A DNA stretch of 64,000 bases. It comes from Heloderma charlesbogerti (lineage: Eukaryota > Chordata > Lepidosauria > Squamata > Helodermatidae). Every line of letters begins with the position of its first letter. Within the stretch, counting starts at the first letter, position 1. A program made the translations under genes and the position numbers. This document shows positions 33,106 to 44,265 of this stretch, in pieces. The DNA lies in contig JANEZZ010001900.1 in NCBI GenBank assembly GCA_026122225.1, forward strand, positions 620,001 through 684,000. Direction: 5' to 3'. The notes under the pieces were generated by a model, which saw only the letters and a list, made by a program, of their open reading frames with translations, ran no database searches and was not told the origin of the DNA.

Positions 33106-33137
33106 ATCTATCTATCTATCTATCTATCTATCTATTT
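33066..33137. repeat. (ATCT)n microsatellite
   Basis: About seventeen tetranucleotide units with one interruption (CATC near 33104). Confidence 0.95.
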
Positions 33138-33417
33138 TATTTATAACTATAAATATGCAGTGTTTCAGTGTTGTCTGTTTCCTTCACTACAAAGACTGTC
33201 CCCATACAACTGGGAATCAGAAACTCCGGAACCTTGCCAATCTACTCCACGTTATCTAGCAATCTATCAGTAGATTGCAATCTGACTGCCCACTACCTCT
33301 AGTATTATGTTATGAAGATGTCCAAAACCATAGAGAGGTCAGGAAATTTGTGTGAGGAAGGATTACTGTGACTGTCTCATTAGCTTTTCATCATGAGAGC
33401 TACAAACTTTAATTGAT

Positions 33418-33556
33418 TTAGGACACAATCCTATGCAGGTTTAGACAAAAAAACTTTCTCCAGCTCCCAGTATTCCCTAGCCAGCCATGCTGGCTAGGGA
33501 ATGCTGGGAGTTGTAGGACTTTCTCCTGTCTAAACATGCATAAGATTGAGCCCTTA
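33418..33556. repeat. MITE type B
   Basis: TTAGGACACAATCCTATGCAGG at left and AACATGCATAAGATTGAGCCC at right. The centre is the perfect dyad TTCCCTAGCCAGCCATGCTGGCTAGGGAA (33471-33499 region). Confidence 0.85.
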
Positions 33557-34104
33557 TTGAATTTTTTGGGCTAAGGCGTTAATCTCATATTAAAGTTAAG
33601 AAGCCTCCAACCACTTGCTGGGGCTCATAAGAAGATGGCTCTTCCTTCTTACTCTTTTTGTTGATGCTTTTTGCTTATCAAATTTGTAAGCTCTGATGTT
33701 TAACAGAAGCTCATCTATTCCTTTGGGATCTTCAAAAGGTTACCTTCACCACTGTGTTGCAATATGTACATTCATTTAATTTAAATCAATCAGTTAATTG
33801 ATCAGTTGTTAGTGGGTCAGACATGGGTAACTGATTTTTAAAAAAATCTTTAATTGGCTGGCAGCCTTTAATATTTATGTATTTCTTTGTGGTATATTGG
33901 CAATTCAGCTGATATTTAGAAAACCCAATCTGTACTCAATTTTCTGCTTCATTATGCAAGTTTTCTTAACATTCTTTATGAGGATTTACAAAGTCACTTT
34001 TGACTCTCTTCACAATAAATAACTGTCTCTAGTCTGGTCTAGCCTGAGCTTGCAAGCTAGATCTGTTTCCCCCCCCTTTCATGGCTCGCTATGAATATAT
34101 ACCA
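33557..34104. other. Unique sequence, no gene seen
   Basis: AT-rich, no recognised repeat or coding signal. Confidence 0.35.
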
Positions 34105-34226
34105 GCCTTCCCCAACTTGATGGCCCAAAGTGTTGGACTACAACCCCCAACATCCCCAGCCAGTATGGCCATTGGCTTGCTGGCTGGAGGTGTTGGGGGT
34201 TGTAGTTGACATACCTGGAGGTCACC
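34105..34226. repeat. MITE type C (ACTACAACCCCCAACAT dyad)
   Basis: CCAGCCTTCCCCAACTTGATGG at left; TTGGACTACAACCCCCAACA pairs with GTTGGGGGTTGTAGTTGACA at right. Belongs to a common hAT-like MITE group that also includes 44112-44257. Confidence 0.7.
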
Positions 34227-34584
34227 ACTCAGTGTGCATTATCTGTCCAACAAGGAATTAATACAACAGCGCCTCCACACATTACTCATATGAAGGGCCA
34301 TCACACAATTCCTTGGAAGGGAGCCATGCCACTAACCCCACCTCATTGTCAGACACACTGCCTCCAGATGTCAAGGCATTGGCATGGCCATTGGCAGTGG
34401 AGGCCTATGTGCAAGCAGCTGCTTGGGCATACTTACACCTTGCAGCTGGGATACTTGGTCATGCCATGTCCCTCTCACTTAGAAGCCTGCATGCAAGTAG
34501 TTGTTTCCACCAGTGGAGGCTGATGATTCCTATTTTGGTGGGACTGTGAATCATTTCTAGGTTTCAGTCAGAACCAGCCAGAAC

Positions 34585-35185
34585 TCTAAAGGAGCTATCC
34601 AAGGCGCTGAAACTATTTTGGGGATAAGGTTCAGCACCTTGGAGAGCTGGAGCAGCTCCCCTCTGAGGAAAGGTCACAATGTCTAGGACTGTTTAGCTTA
34701 GAAAAAAGGCAAGCACAGGGTCACATGATATATGTAGGTGAACAAAATTATGCACGGTGAGGAGAAAGTGGATAGGCAGATATTTTTCTCCCTCTCTCAT
34801 AATATCAGATCCCAGATGGTCATCTCATGAAGAGGAATGGTGGGAGATTCAGGACAGATAGAGGGAAGTACTTCTTCTCACAGTGCATAGTTAAACTATG
34901 GAATTCACTATCATAAGATGTAGTGCTGACCACCAACATGGATGGCTTTAAAAGGGGGTTGCAGACATTCATGGAGGGTGTGCCTATCATTGGCTACTAG
35001 TCATGATGGCTATATGCTACCTCCAGTATCAGAGGCAGTATACCTCTGTATACCAGTTGCTGGGGAGCACGAATGGGAGGGTGCTATTGCACTCATGTCC
35101 TACTTGTGTTGGCCACAGAATGCTGGGCGAGGTGGACCTCAGTCTCATCCAGCATGGCTCTTCTTATGTTTTTATACCAGATATG
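34585..35185 (+). mobile_element. CR1 LINE, 3'-terminal fragment
   Basis: The sequence follows the end of CR1 ORF2 and its 3' region: GGAGCAGCTCCCCTCTGAGG, GACTGTTTAGCTTAGAAAA, ATTATGCACGGTGAGGAGAAAG, GAAGTACTTCTTCTCACAGTG, TAGTTAAACTATGGAATTC, GGATGGCTTTAAAAG, CTACTAGTCATGATGGC and a GCTCTTCTTATGTTTTTAT end. Several stops break the frame, for example in the region reading NGGRFRTDRGKYFFSQCIVK. 5'-truncated as most CR1 copies are. Confidence 0.85.
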
Positions 35186-37597
35186 TTTTGTTTTATAGAG
35201 GTAACTCAAGTGCCAGTTGAGTACTGGGTGAGGGAGAAGGGAAGAAGCAATGGAACAAATAAATTATAGATGGAAAACTGTGCAGTAACCTGCACATCAG
35301 GCGAAACTCATAGCGATCCTCTGGATGTACTGCACAAGTGAGGAGGCAGTAAAAATGGCAGCGGTGGCAAAGGAAAAAGAATTACATTCCTAGTTGAGTG
35401 GAAGAGTAAAGGAGGAACTGGAGTCAGTGAGAATAGGTGGGGGAAAATGCAGCAATAGTTCCCTCACAAGACATGGACCTGGAAGAACTTCTTGACACCT
35501 TCCAGCTAAATGGCCATGTTTATTCCCCATGGCACAGTGAAGCAAAGTATTTTTATTTCATTTATTTATTTTATAAAATTATTTTGAGGCTTCCTTTAAA
35601 GGTAGAACCCTCTCATGCAGAAGGATAAATGCAGTATCACACAGAATAAATGGCCATCATGCTACTTTTAATGGAGATCATTTAAAAGAGGCTGGTTAAA
35701 CATCTGTAAGATGTTTTTGATTGCTTTAGGCTGTTCAAATCCTGGCTAAGATCAGTAGATAAGTTGAAATGGATTAGGTTCTAGGTAAGTATATATATTT
35801 TTGAGGCAGTTCCTTACTGAGTGGACATAGACTTCTACCAAATTCCCTAAGCAGCCAGCAAGTGCCATTTCCCTGTTTGACTACTTCCACTGAAAGGCTT
35901 TGAATCTGCTTCACATATTTGTACCACAAAGCTGTTATTTGAAGGCCCAAGATATCTAGGCTGTGGGTAAAACTTATGCAGTTTATTTAATGGAAATGGC
36001 TCAAGTATCTTGAAATCCAAATCCAAAGATCTCTCAAGCCAATTCTCTGAGCTGCCTGCCTCAAGGATGCCTGGCTTAAAAGTTCTTGGAGAAGACAACA
36101 TGAATGCAAGTTGATTGAATATAATGATGACTAGTTCTTCTTTATACTGATCTATCAAGAGGGTGTCTTTGCCTCTAAGCAAGTTGTACATTAATAGATT
36201 GGGAAGATCCTTTTTGTATTGAGGGGTGGGGGGATAAGCATATCTTGGTGCTGAGCTAGAAATGCATTTGATTGTTTAAGACAGAGATGGCCAATTAAAT
36301 CAATTGTAGAGGTCACAATGATAGGACTGCTAATGCACAATATGCATCTAGTACAAATGTATGTATTGGGAAAGAACCAGCCCTGCAGAAATTTTGCAGA
36401 CTGTACCAACTGATTTGCAGGAACTGCAAAACTGTTTTCTCTGTTGACATTTTCTCCTTGACCACTGAATCTCAGCTGTTTGTTCTGGTGTGTTTCAGAA
36501 TTGTCTTCTTTTGGTGTTTCTAGGCAATAAAAACCTCAACCAGGAATGGAAAATTGCAACTTTCACCTCCACCCCCACCCCTCACAATTATGGAATGTAC
36601 AAGTGCAGCTTCCATCTGAGATTCATATTACAGGTAGGTTTGAGCTAAATTAAATAGGAGCAGCCCCAGTGATTTAATACAATTTCCCCTTTCTTCTTTG
36701 CTCTTTCTATCTATAATACAATAGTATAGTCCTGTACTTTTTCCTATTAATTCATTTTTCAATGTATTTATACTCTCTCTGTCTCTCTCTCAGCTCATTC
36801 TCAATATTCTTTGTTTTGGAGGGAATATAATTTGCATTTGCCAATCTGCTTGTCACATAAAAATAGAAAAACACACACATTTTGTTTGTATTTCAATGTT
36901 AGACAAAATGATGAAGAACACATCTTGCTTTTTCAAAAAGTTTTTTTTTCTAAGAAAGACACATTACAACCCACCTGACCTTGACTAAGATAAATTACCC
37001 ATGTGAACCGCTTATTACCCTGAAAGGCTCTCACTGTATAGATCCTGGGAATCAGATACTGCTGAGGCATAAATGCATGTGGGCTTGAAAACTTTCCTCT
37101 AAACATTGCCTGTTATGTTGGGCTGTTGGAACGGTGAACAACTCACCACAGAATTTTTGAACCAAGGATGAATTTGCCCCACCTCATTTAAGGCAGGCAA
37201 ATCTAAAAGTCTTCAGCAATAAATAGACTCCATTGAAGATGACAAATAAGAGGATTGCCTACTAAATTTTAGCAGACTACAGAAAAAGCGGGGGGAGTGC
37301 AGACAACATGAATGAGCATAGACCTAACTAGAGGATGTCATTTTGATTCTTCCTTGGAAATGTACTCTAAATTAGAAGACTGAAAATTTGCCCTACTTTC
37401 ATTTCACTATGTTTCTTGTTATATCTTTTCTCTACATCCTACCCCTATTTTTCAAGCTTTTCTATATGCCATGCTCATTTTCTTTCTCAGAAGACTTGTT
37501 AAAATGATATTTTTAGAAGGCTTTTTTGGCCATTTGATAGAATGGGATGATGGGAATGAACTATGTGTAATAAAAACCTACCTACCTTTGAATATTT
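35186..37597. other. Unique sequence, no gene seen
   Basis: About 2.4 kb. A minus-strand open frame of 114 codons (35847-36191) has no recognisable motif and its composition is not convincingly coding. A weak TTTATTT-type LINE tail lies near 35545-35575. Confidence 0.4.
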
Positions 37598-37765
37598 ACA
37601 GTATAATCCTGTGCAAGTCTACTCAGAAGTCATACACATTGCAACTTACTCCCAGGTAAGGGTGCATAGGATTACAACATAAGGCTTCAATTGTATGCAC
37701 ATTTACCTGAGAATAAACCCCACTGAGTACAGTGGGACATACTCAGGACTGCACTGTAAGTAAAT
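37598..37765. repeat. Two adjacent type A MITEs
   Basis: 37598-37680: TTTACAGTATAATCCTGTGC to GGTGCATAGGATTACAAC. 37683-37765: GGCTTCAATTGTATGCAC to ACTCAGGACTGCACTG. Both show the GTCTACTCAGAAG or ACTTACTCCCAGG core. Confidence 0.7.
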
Positions 37766-39128
37766 TTTTAAAGACATAAATCTCTCCTGCCTGACCATAA
37801 CATTGTACCATTTTATTTATTTATTTCCTAGTAGAAGCTCATGCAGCTTTTCCATACTCCTGGCTCCAATTTATCTGACTTTCGTGTACTCTAACAGGTT
37901 TTCTTCCTAATTAAATCTTCCTAAGTGTCTGTGAGTTAATTTAATGCTGCTGTCTTTGACACATGAATTAGCGTCAGTGCAAAAAACATCTTTATTATAT
38001 GCCTTTTGTGCCTAATCCTGGCTTAGCTTTAGTTCATGTCCTTGTCTGATCACCCTAATTTTTGACATTCTGGCCCAAGGTTATTTTAACTCTGTCTTCT
38101 CTTTTACTTTCAAATGTACTTCCAAGTGTTAGTGATATACACTCCTACCCCCACAACATTAAACAATATCTGCTACAAATTTCACATGTTATCTCCATGT
38201 TAGTCCACACTAGCAAAGAATTCTCTAGTGGGGCCCATCTCTATGTTACTTTTATCATGCCACTGATAAATGGTTTTGACATGGTCTTCACAAACGGTCT
38301 TGGAAAAGGTCTCTGCAGATACCTTGTCCACGCCATGAAGTACAGTGCCACTCTGTGTGATTTCGATGGACTACATAGAGTTTCTGTGATGCCATGAGTA
38401 GATAGCATAGAGCCATGTATCTGAACCATGTTGAGAGCAATGCTAGCAGCAGCTAAGCATGCACGAGAACTTCATTTCAGTATGCAGATAATATGAACGT
38501 GCCTGTTTGCATATAGGAACAGCAGTGCAGTTCTTAAAAAAAAATTTTTTTTGCGCATTCCTGAACTTGTGATAGCATACAAAAAACGTGGGGTGTGTGT
38601 GTTTTTTTTTAAATGCTCACTTTGAAATGTACATTTCTTTCCTTTTTGTTTTAAATGCATTTTTGGGCTTTAGCCAATGGGAGAAAAGTGCACACTTTTG
38701 AAAAACGCACACTTGTCCTGTTCAGGCAAACCCCACAAAAGGTCACAAATGAAAATGTGTGTGTGAGCCAAACCAAGCTTTGAAGTAAAGTTTGGAGAAT
38801 TTCAGTGAGCTTGAGCATCCCTGGATCTCTCATCTCTAGCGGTGTCATGGAGAATAACCAAGCGTCGGTCAATTCCACTGGGGTCTGATAAAGGTATTGT
38901 GTAACTCTCTGGCTTATTCTGGTTTGAGATTTCATATGCAACCACATACTCATTCAGACTGAATAGATGGCAGCCGGAGTAGATGTGAAATGAGTGCACA
39001 GTAGACTCCTCCACAGATTCCTGGAGCATGGCTGTATTGATTTGTCCCTGTGCATCTGTAAGAAGCTCCCTTAACCGGCACCACATTTTTTTCTTCTTGT
39101 ATTGCTCTGGTACTGCTCAGTTACCACT
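37766..39128. other. Unique sequence with an unexplained minus-strand frame
   Basis: No known gene. The minus-strand frame 38802-39086 is annotated separately. Bases 38530-38640 contain T- and TG-rich runs. Confidence 0.4.
38802..39086 (-). other. Unassigned reading frame, possible gene or repeat remnant
   Basis: A 94-codon frame starting MWCRLRELLTDAQGQINTAM and including HSFHIYSGCHLFSLNEYVVA and PLSDPSGIDRRLVILHDTA. The amino acid mix looks more protein-like than most frames in the window, but I do not recognise it. No clear acceptor precedes it and no downstream exon is evident. It may be part of an old transposon or chance. Confidence 0.15.
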
Positions 39129-40781
39129 GTGTAACCCAGTAGTGTAATGGCAAATTCAGAAGTGCAGGGTCCCTTGGTGACAGTCACAGCCACGCCCCCT
39201 CACAGCCACGCCCCCTTCTAAGATTGTACAACTTTGTAAGATATACAACCTTCAACTGGGATCCAAAAACAGAGCAGCTGAGAGTAAGGCGGGGGTATTT
39301 GAATTGGACATCTGAGAAAAAATGCAGGGGTGTTAATCTTTTTCACTCACTCACATACTCACTCACTAACTCACTCACAAACATTTTAGATTTTCAAAAT
39401 ATGATGCTCTATGGAAGCTTCACCCTCTCAACCCAGCCCTCATGGACAGATCCCTTCTCATTTAAACAGTCCCCTAGCACACTCCCTTAGTGCTCCAACA
39501 TTACCCATTAGCCTTTCCTAAGTGCCTTAATCTCTCCCATCCCGCAACAGAAATGCCCACACACCTGGCTGGATTGAAACACACACACACACACACACCT
39601 CCTTTCTCCTCTCCCCCCCAATGGATTTTTTTTCTGTTTCCCTTCCCTCCACCAGGGTTTGTTTGTCCAGGTACATGCCAACCTTGTACCAGAAAGTGTA
39701 GCTGACAGAGCAGGTTGCATTTGGCAATTCTGCTTGCTGTAGAAATTAATGTTCAAGAATTAACAGCGCAAACCAGTGGGTCTTTATTTCGAATTAAATT
39801 TACAGAGATCTTGGGAAGGCAGCTGCAGTCCTATGCACACTTACCTGGGAGAAAGCCCAATTGGCAAGTGAACATAGTGGGACTGACGTCTGAGTAAACA
39901 TGCATAGGATTGTGTGATAAATCCTAAAAACTGGCACAAATCAGCCACCTGCCCTGCCCCAGAAGTAAATAATGGTGGCAGCCCGCCCCCCGCCCCCGCT
40001 GCTGCTGTGGCCAGCAGCAGCAGCAGCAGCAGACCTGAATGGGTAGCCAGTGTTGCAGGAGATGAGCAGGGGTGTAGTGGTGGGAGGTCTCACAGGGATG
40101 AAGACCCGGGACTTTTTAAAGAGCCAGGTCTCAGCCAGTTCCCTCCCACTCCCAGCCTATGGCTGTGGGCCAGGCTCTTCCAGCCATCTCATCCCCTTCC
40201 TTGCCAGCCCGCTGAGTGAGGGTGAAGCTTCCACAGAGTATCATATTTTGAAAACCTAAAATCTTTGAGTTACTGAGTGAGTGAAAAAGATTTTAACAGC
40301 CCTGCATTTTTTCTCAGATGTCCAGTTGAAATACCCCTGCCTCACTCTCAGCTGCACTGTGTTTGGATCCCAGTGGAAGGTTGTATATCTTACAAGGTTG
40401 TGTAATCTTAGAAGGGGGCATGGCTGTGAGGGGACATGGCTGTGACTGTCACGAAGGGACCCCGCACTTCTGAATTTGCCACTACACTACTGGAGATGAG
40501 GGCAGGAGCAGGGACAGGTGGAAAAGCCAAGAGCTGAGGAGGAGAAAGGGAGGTGAGAGGAGGCTGCACAGCTCCCTCAGGCAGCTCCCTCTCTTGTTCG
40601 CTCCCTTTGTCTGGCCGGCTCTGCGTAGTAGACGAGAGGCAGCCGAGAGGCAGCCACCCGCACTCCAGCTGCTCCCTCCTCCTTCCCTAGCAGACTGCGA
40701 CCTGGCTGGGGACTGGCTTCAAAAGAAGTGCCAGAGCAAAGCCCCGGCACAACCTGCCACCACTACACCGCTGGTGTAACC
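39129..40781. mobile_element. Non-autonomous hAT-like element, GTGTAGTGGC family, outer copy
   Basis: The element is 39137-40773 with a perfect 8-bp duplication GTGTAACC (39129-39136 and 40774-40781). Left end CAGTAGTGTAATGGCAAATTC; right end on the other strand CAGCGGTGTAGTGGTGGCAGG. It contains a type A MITE (about 39818-39915), a CA microsatellite (39580-39598), a CAG run (40014-40031) and an inverted copy of itself (40067-40492). No transposase. Confidence 0.88.
40059..40500. mobile_element. Inner copy of the GTGTAGTGGC family, inverted inside the outer copy
   Basis: The element is 40067-40492 (426 bp) with a perfect 8-bp duplication GAGATGAG (40059-40066 and 40493-40500). Left end CAGGGGTGTAGTGGTGGGAGG; right end on the other strand CAGTAGTGTAGTGGCAAATTC. 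Bases 40214-40492 are nearly the inverse complement of 39137-39428, so the roughly 285-bp inverted repeat here comes from nesting, not from a fold-back element. Confidence 0.88.
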
Positions 40782-41971
40782 AGTAAAAAGTTGTGTTAAA
40801 AAGCCACCTCTCAGCTTCCCATGTGTGTTTATGACAACAGCTCCTCCTTTATTAGTTTCTGATTATTATGTTTGGATTGTTGTAGGTTGTGGATGGTGCT
40901 ACATTCCACTTGATCAAATTCAAATAGGTAAGGAACTACTGTTTGGCCACCAGAGTAAATGATAATAGGATTTGCTCACCCTAAAACATTGTTTCCACTT
41001 TCCGTTGAAGTTAGTGATAAAACTTCATAAAGCTGTATTGCACCCCAAATGTTATAATGTTTCAGTGGGTGCTTAAAATCCTGTTGTTGAAGTCTTCTCC
41101 TGCGCTCCACTTCCCTGCTTCTACAATCTGGGCATACAAAGAGTTTTATTTATTTTGTTATTAATCCTGTGTTCAGGATTAAGGTTCAGAATGGGGAAAT
41201 GGTTGAACAAAGCAATATAATATAGATGGGGTTGGATCCTGAGGATGGATTGTTCTGATCTGGTTTCAGAAAAAAATATGCAGGGAAAGACAGCTGGGGT
41301 CTCAAAACCTTGGATAGCTCGGAGTGCAGAACTTGCTGAAGAAAGCTAAGGTGACTAAGAGCTTTTCTTGGCCAGGCTTTTAACCCACTGCATCTGCTTC
41401 TGGATTCCTTGCAGGATTAAGATCAAATCTCTACATTAAGTTTTTTTCCCTGCCTTTCAGCTACATAACCTGTAGGTGGCACTGTGGTATAGTGGAACAA
41501 AGCAGAATAACACAACTACACTGATGGAGAGTTGCACTTTGTTTCACTAATACAAAGAAAACAACATTTTTCCCTGCCCCAAAACACTCTGTGAAAGTGG
41601 TTGGAAAAGTCAAGATGGAAATAGGATTACAACATCATCTAAAGCACCCATAAACAACCATGAGTTGTTTATGATTCACTCTGGTGGTCAAACAATCATT
41701 AGCACATAAAAAAGCCTCATCTAGAAAACCCTTAAGGCTTTATAACTCTCTTTGTCCAGATTGCCCCTCCTGGGTTCCACCCCACTGCTTGAGGATTGTG
41801 GCTTCTTCAAAGGGCAAGTTGGCCAGAAGGCAAGCACTTCTCCTCCTCTCTCTTTCAGCTGGCATGCTCCCTGCATTATTGGGCAGGCATAGAAGATTGG
41901 GAGGTGCTTGGATCCTTGGTTGCAACAGGCTCAGCAGGAGGCATCTGAGGATCCTGGCTTAGGCTTGATCA
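40782..41971. other. Unique sequence, no gene seen
   Basis: About 1.2 kb with no recognised repeat. Some open frames of 60-90 codons on both strands overlap and look like chance. Confidence 0.4.
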
Positions 41972-42215
41972 TTAGAGAGCCAGTGTGGTGTAGTGGCTAG
42001 CATGTTGGACGGGGAGTCAGGAGAACTGGGTTCTAATCCCCACTTGGCCATGAAAGCTCACTGGGTGACTTGGGGCCAGTCACAGACTCTCAGTCCAACC
42101 TACCTCACAGGGTTGTTGTGAGAATAAAATGGAGGGGGGATTATGTACCCCCACCTTGGGTTCCTTAAGGAGGAAAAAAGGTGGTATGTAAATGTAAGAA
42201 ATACATAAATCTGTT
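41972..42215 (+). repeat. tRNA-headed SINE with L2/CORE-like body
   Basis: GAGCCAGTGTGGTGTAGTGG (A-box-like) and TGGGTTCTAATCCCC (B box), then GACTTGGGGCCAGTCACAGACT, CTACCTCACAGGGTTGTTGTG and a tail with GGTATGTAAATGTAAGAAAT. This is a very common lizard and snake SINE. Plus strand; nearly full length. Confidence 0.85.
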
Positions 42216-43832
42216 CTGGGTTCTGTATCAGAGAGGGCTAGCCTTACTCTTCAGCAAAGTGAGGCAATTGCCTCAGGCGGCAAATGCTGGGGGCAACAGC
42301 AGCAGCCTCCCAGGCTATTCCTCTTGAGCTCCCCTCTGTTGGAAGGCAGAGCAATTCTTGCTGCCTGTCCTGTCCTGAACCCCCTATACTAGCCCACTCT
42401 CTGCGATGAGATGGAGGATACCATTCCGTCAACTGCCAGTCCAGTCAGCTTCTGGATGTGGAATGGGAAGGGCTGCCAACTTTGTAGATTTGTGCCTACA
42501 AATATCTGGATTTTGGTTTTCTGAGTCGTCCCCCCCCCCTTTGGAGCAGTTAAGACCAGATACACTTAAAGGTCATTACCCTCATTAATACTGAACAGTG
42601 TTTCAAAATGATGGTGTTCTTCAACTTGTGTTTCAAAATTTCACATTCAGCTTGCTCAGTAATGTGAGAGTTTTTGTTGTGCTTTAATTCCCAACTTTAA
42701 GTGTAGCAGCTAACATTAAGATGTGGCATTTACTTCCACTAAGAGCCCTGCTTATCTCAAAAATTACACTTATACCTGTAATTTTTTTCAGCAAAAAGAA
42801 AATTTAGAAATATGTATGAAGTAGCATTTTTAAAAAATGTCTCAAAAAGATGCATTAAATTACATCCATTGAAAAATGGAGTTCAAGTATCCCCCCATGT
42901 TTAGTTTAATGCAAGCTGAAATTACTAAGTGCATTTTTTACAATGAACACCAAGTCTCTCTATAGGTCAGGAGCAATTTTGTTTTAAATGGAAGTAAACT
43001 GAATGGCATTTCATTTGTTCCAATCTTTTGCATTTTACAAAAAAAAAAAAAGTTACGAAGTGGATGTATGCATATGCAGCTAGCACAGTATCTGAAATCA
43101 CCTCTAAAGAGTACCTATTAAGGGATTTCTTTATTAGGAAGTGGTTGTTATGGTGTTGTCCTTATCATCATCTTTTTTTAAGTAGTAGGTGAGCTTTTTT
43201 TTTTTTTACAAATTATCATTAATATAAAGGACACAATCTTTTAGGGTGACAAAGACAGCGCAGATTGTTCATGCAATCCACCATGTGACAGGAAGAAGAT
43301 CTAATACACACTAACCTGGCTTATTCACATCTGTGAAGACAGTATAGACTAGCGTCACTAATACCCAAAGACAGCTAGCTAAGGTCAATGCTTCCTGTTC
43401 CCTTGATGTGACAGTGGCTATCTTAAAAGCCTTTTAGAAGAACCAGGTTGATGGACATGAACAGTTTAGTTAATAGGCCCATTTCCCCCCCCCAAATTAA
43501 TTAATGTAATGAGCTTCAATATAAAAAGAACATCTCAAAATAAACCAGAATATATGTTTTTTGGATAATAGCTCCCTACAACCACATTACAAAATAATTA
43601 CCCCAATTCCAGAAAACAGTAAATTCGTTAACAATATTTATATGTTCAGGCTGTTCATCTCCAGCTATCTTCTTTGTACAACAGAAGCACGATTGGCATC
43701 ACTGATGCATAACGCCCCACCCATAATGCATCTCGACTGAGACACAAACACAAAAAAACTGATCTACAGCACAGAATCTGACTCCTCCTAAAGAACTATG
43801 CACAATCTATTTGAATGAGCTCTCTTTCCTTT
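42216..43832. other. Unique sequence, no gene seen
   Basis: About 1.6 kb. Bases 42590-43240 are AT-rich with A- and T-runs. No recognised repeat or gene. Confidence 0.4.
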
Positions 43833-44103
43833 TATGTATGTATGTATGTATGTATGTATGTATGTATGTATGTATTACATTTATATTCCACCTTTTTCCC
43901 TCCTTGAGGAACCCAAGGCAGCGTACATGATCCCCCTCCTCTCCATTTTAGCATCACAACAACAACCCTGTGAGGGAGGTTGGGCTGAGAGTCTGTGACT
44001 GGCCCAAAGTCGCCTAGTGAGCTTCCATGACTGAGTGGGGACTAGAACTGAGATCTCCCAACTCCCAGTCCAACACTCTAGCCATTACACCATACTGGCT
44101 CTC
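43833..44103 (-). repeat. tRNA-headed SINE with TATG microsatellite tail
   Basis: Minus-strand copy of the SINE at 41972. The 3' tail has expanded into a (TATG)n microsatellite (43833-43875), then the body (GAGGTTGGGCTGAGAGTCTG complement) and the tRNA-like head ending near 44103. Confidence 0.85.
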
Positions 44104-44265
44104 TTATAGAGAGGGCTGAGCAACTATTGGCCCTCTAGATGTTTTGGCCTATAACTCCCATTATCCTTGCCATTATCCCTCACCATTGGCTATGCTGGCT
44201 AGAGCTGATGGGAGTTGTAGGCCAAAACATATGGAAGGCACAAGTTGCCCATCTCTGTTATAGAC
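44104..44265. repeat. MITE type C
   Basis: The element is about 44112-44257, flanked by TTATAGAG/TTATAGAC (7 of 8). CCTCTAGATGTTTTGGCCTA and CTCCCATTATC pair with GATGGGAGTTGTAGGCCAAA and ATATGGAAGG. Right end on the other strand is CAGAGATGGGCAACTTG, hAT-like. Confidence 0.8.

Noticed and set aside
37651..37660. CAGGTAAG donor-like words in type A MITEs
   Set aside because: They fall inside a conserved dyad of the MITE, vary between copies and have no consistent outward placement, unlike those in the palindromic elements.
39137..40492. Fold-back (long inverted repeat) transposon
   Set aside because: The arms are explained by an inverted nested copy with its own 8-bp duplication GAGATGAG.
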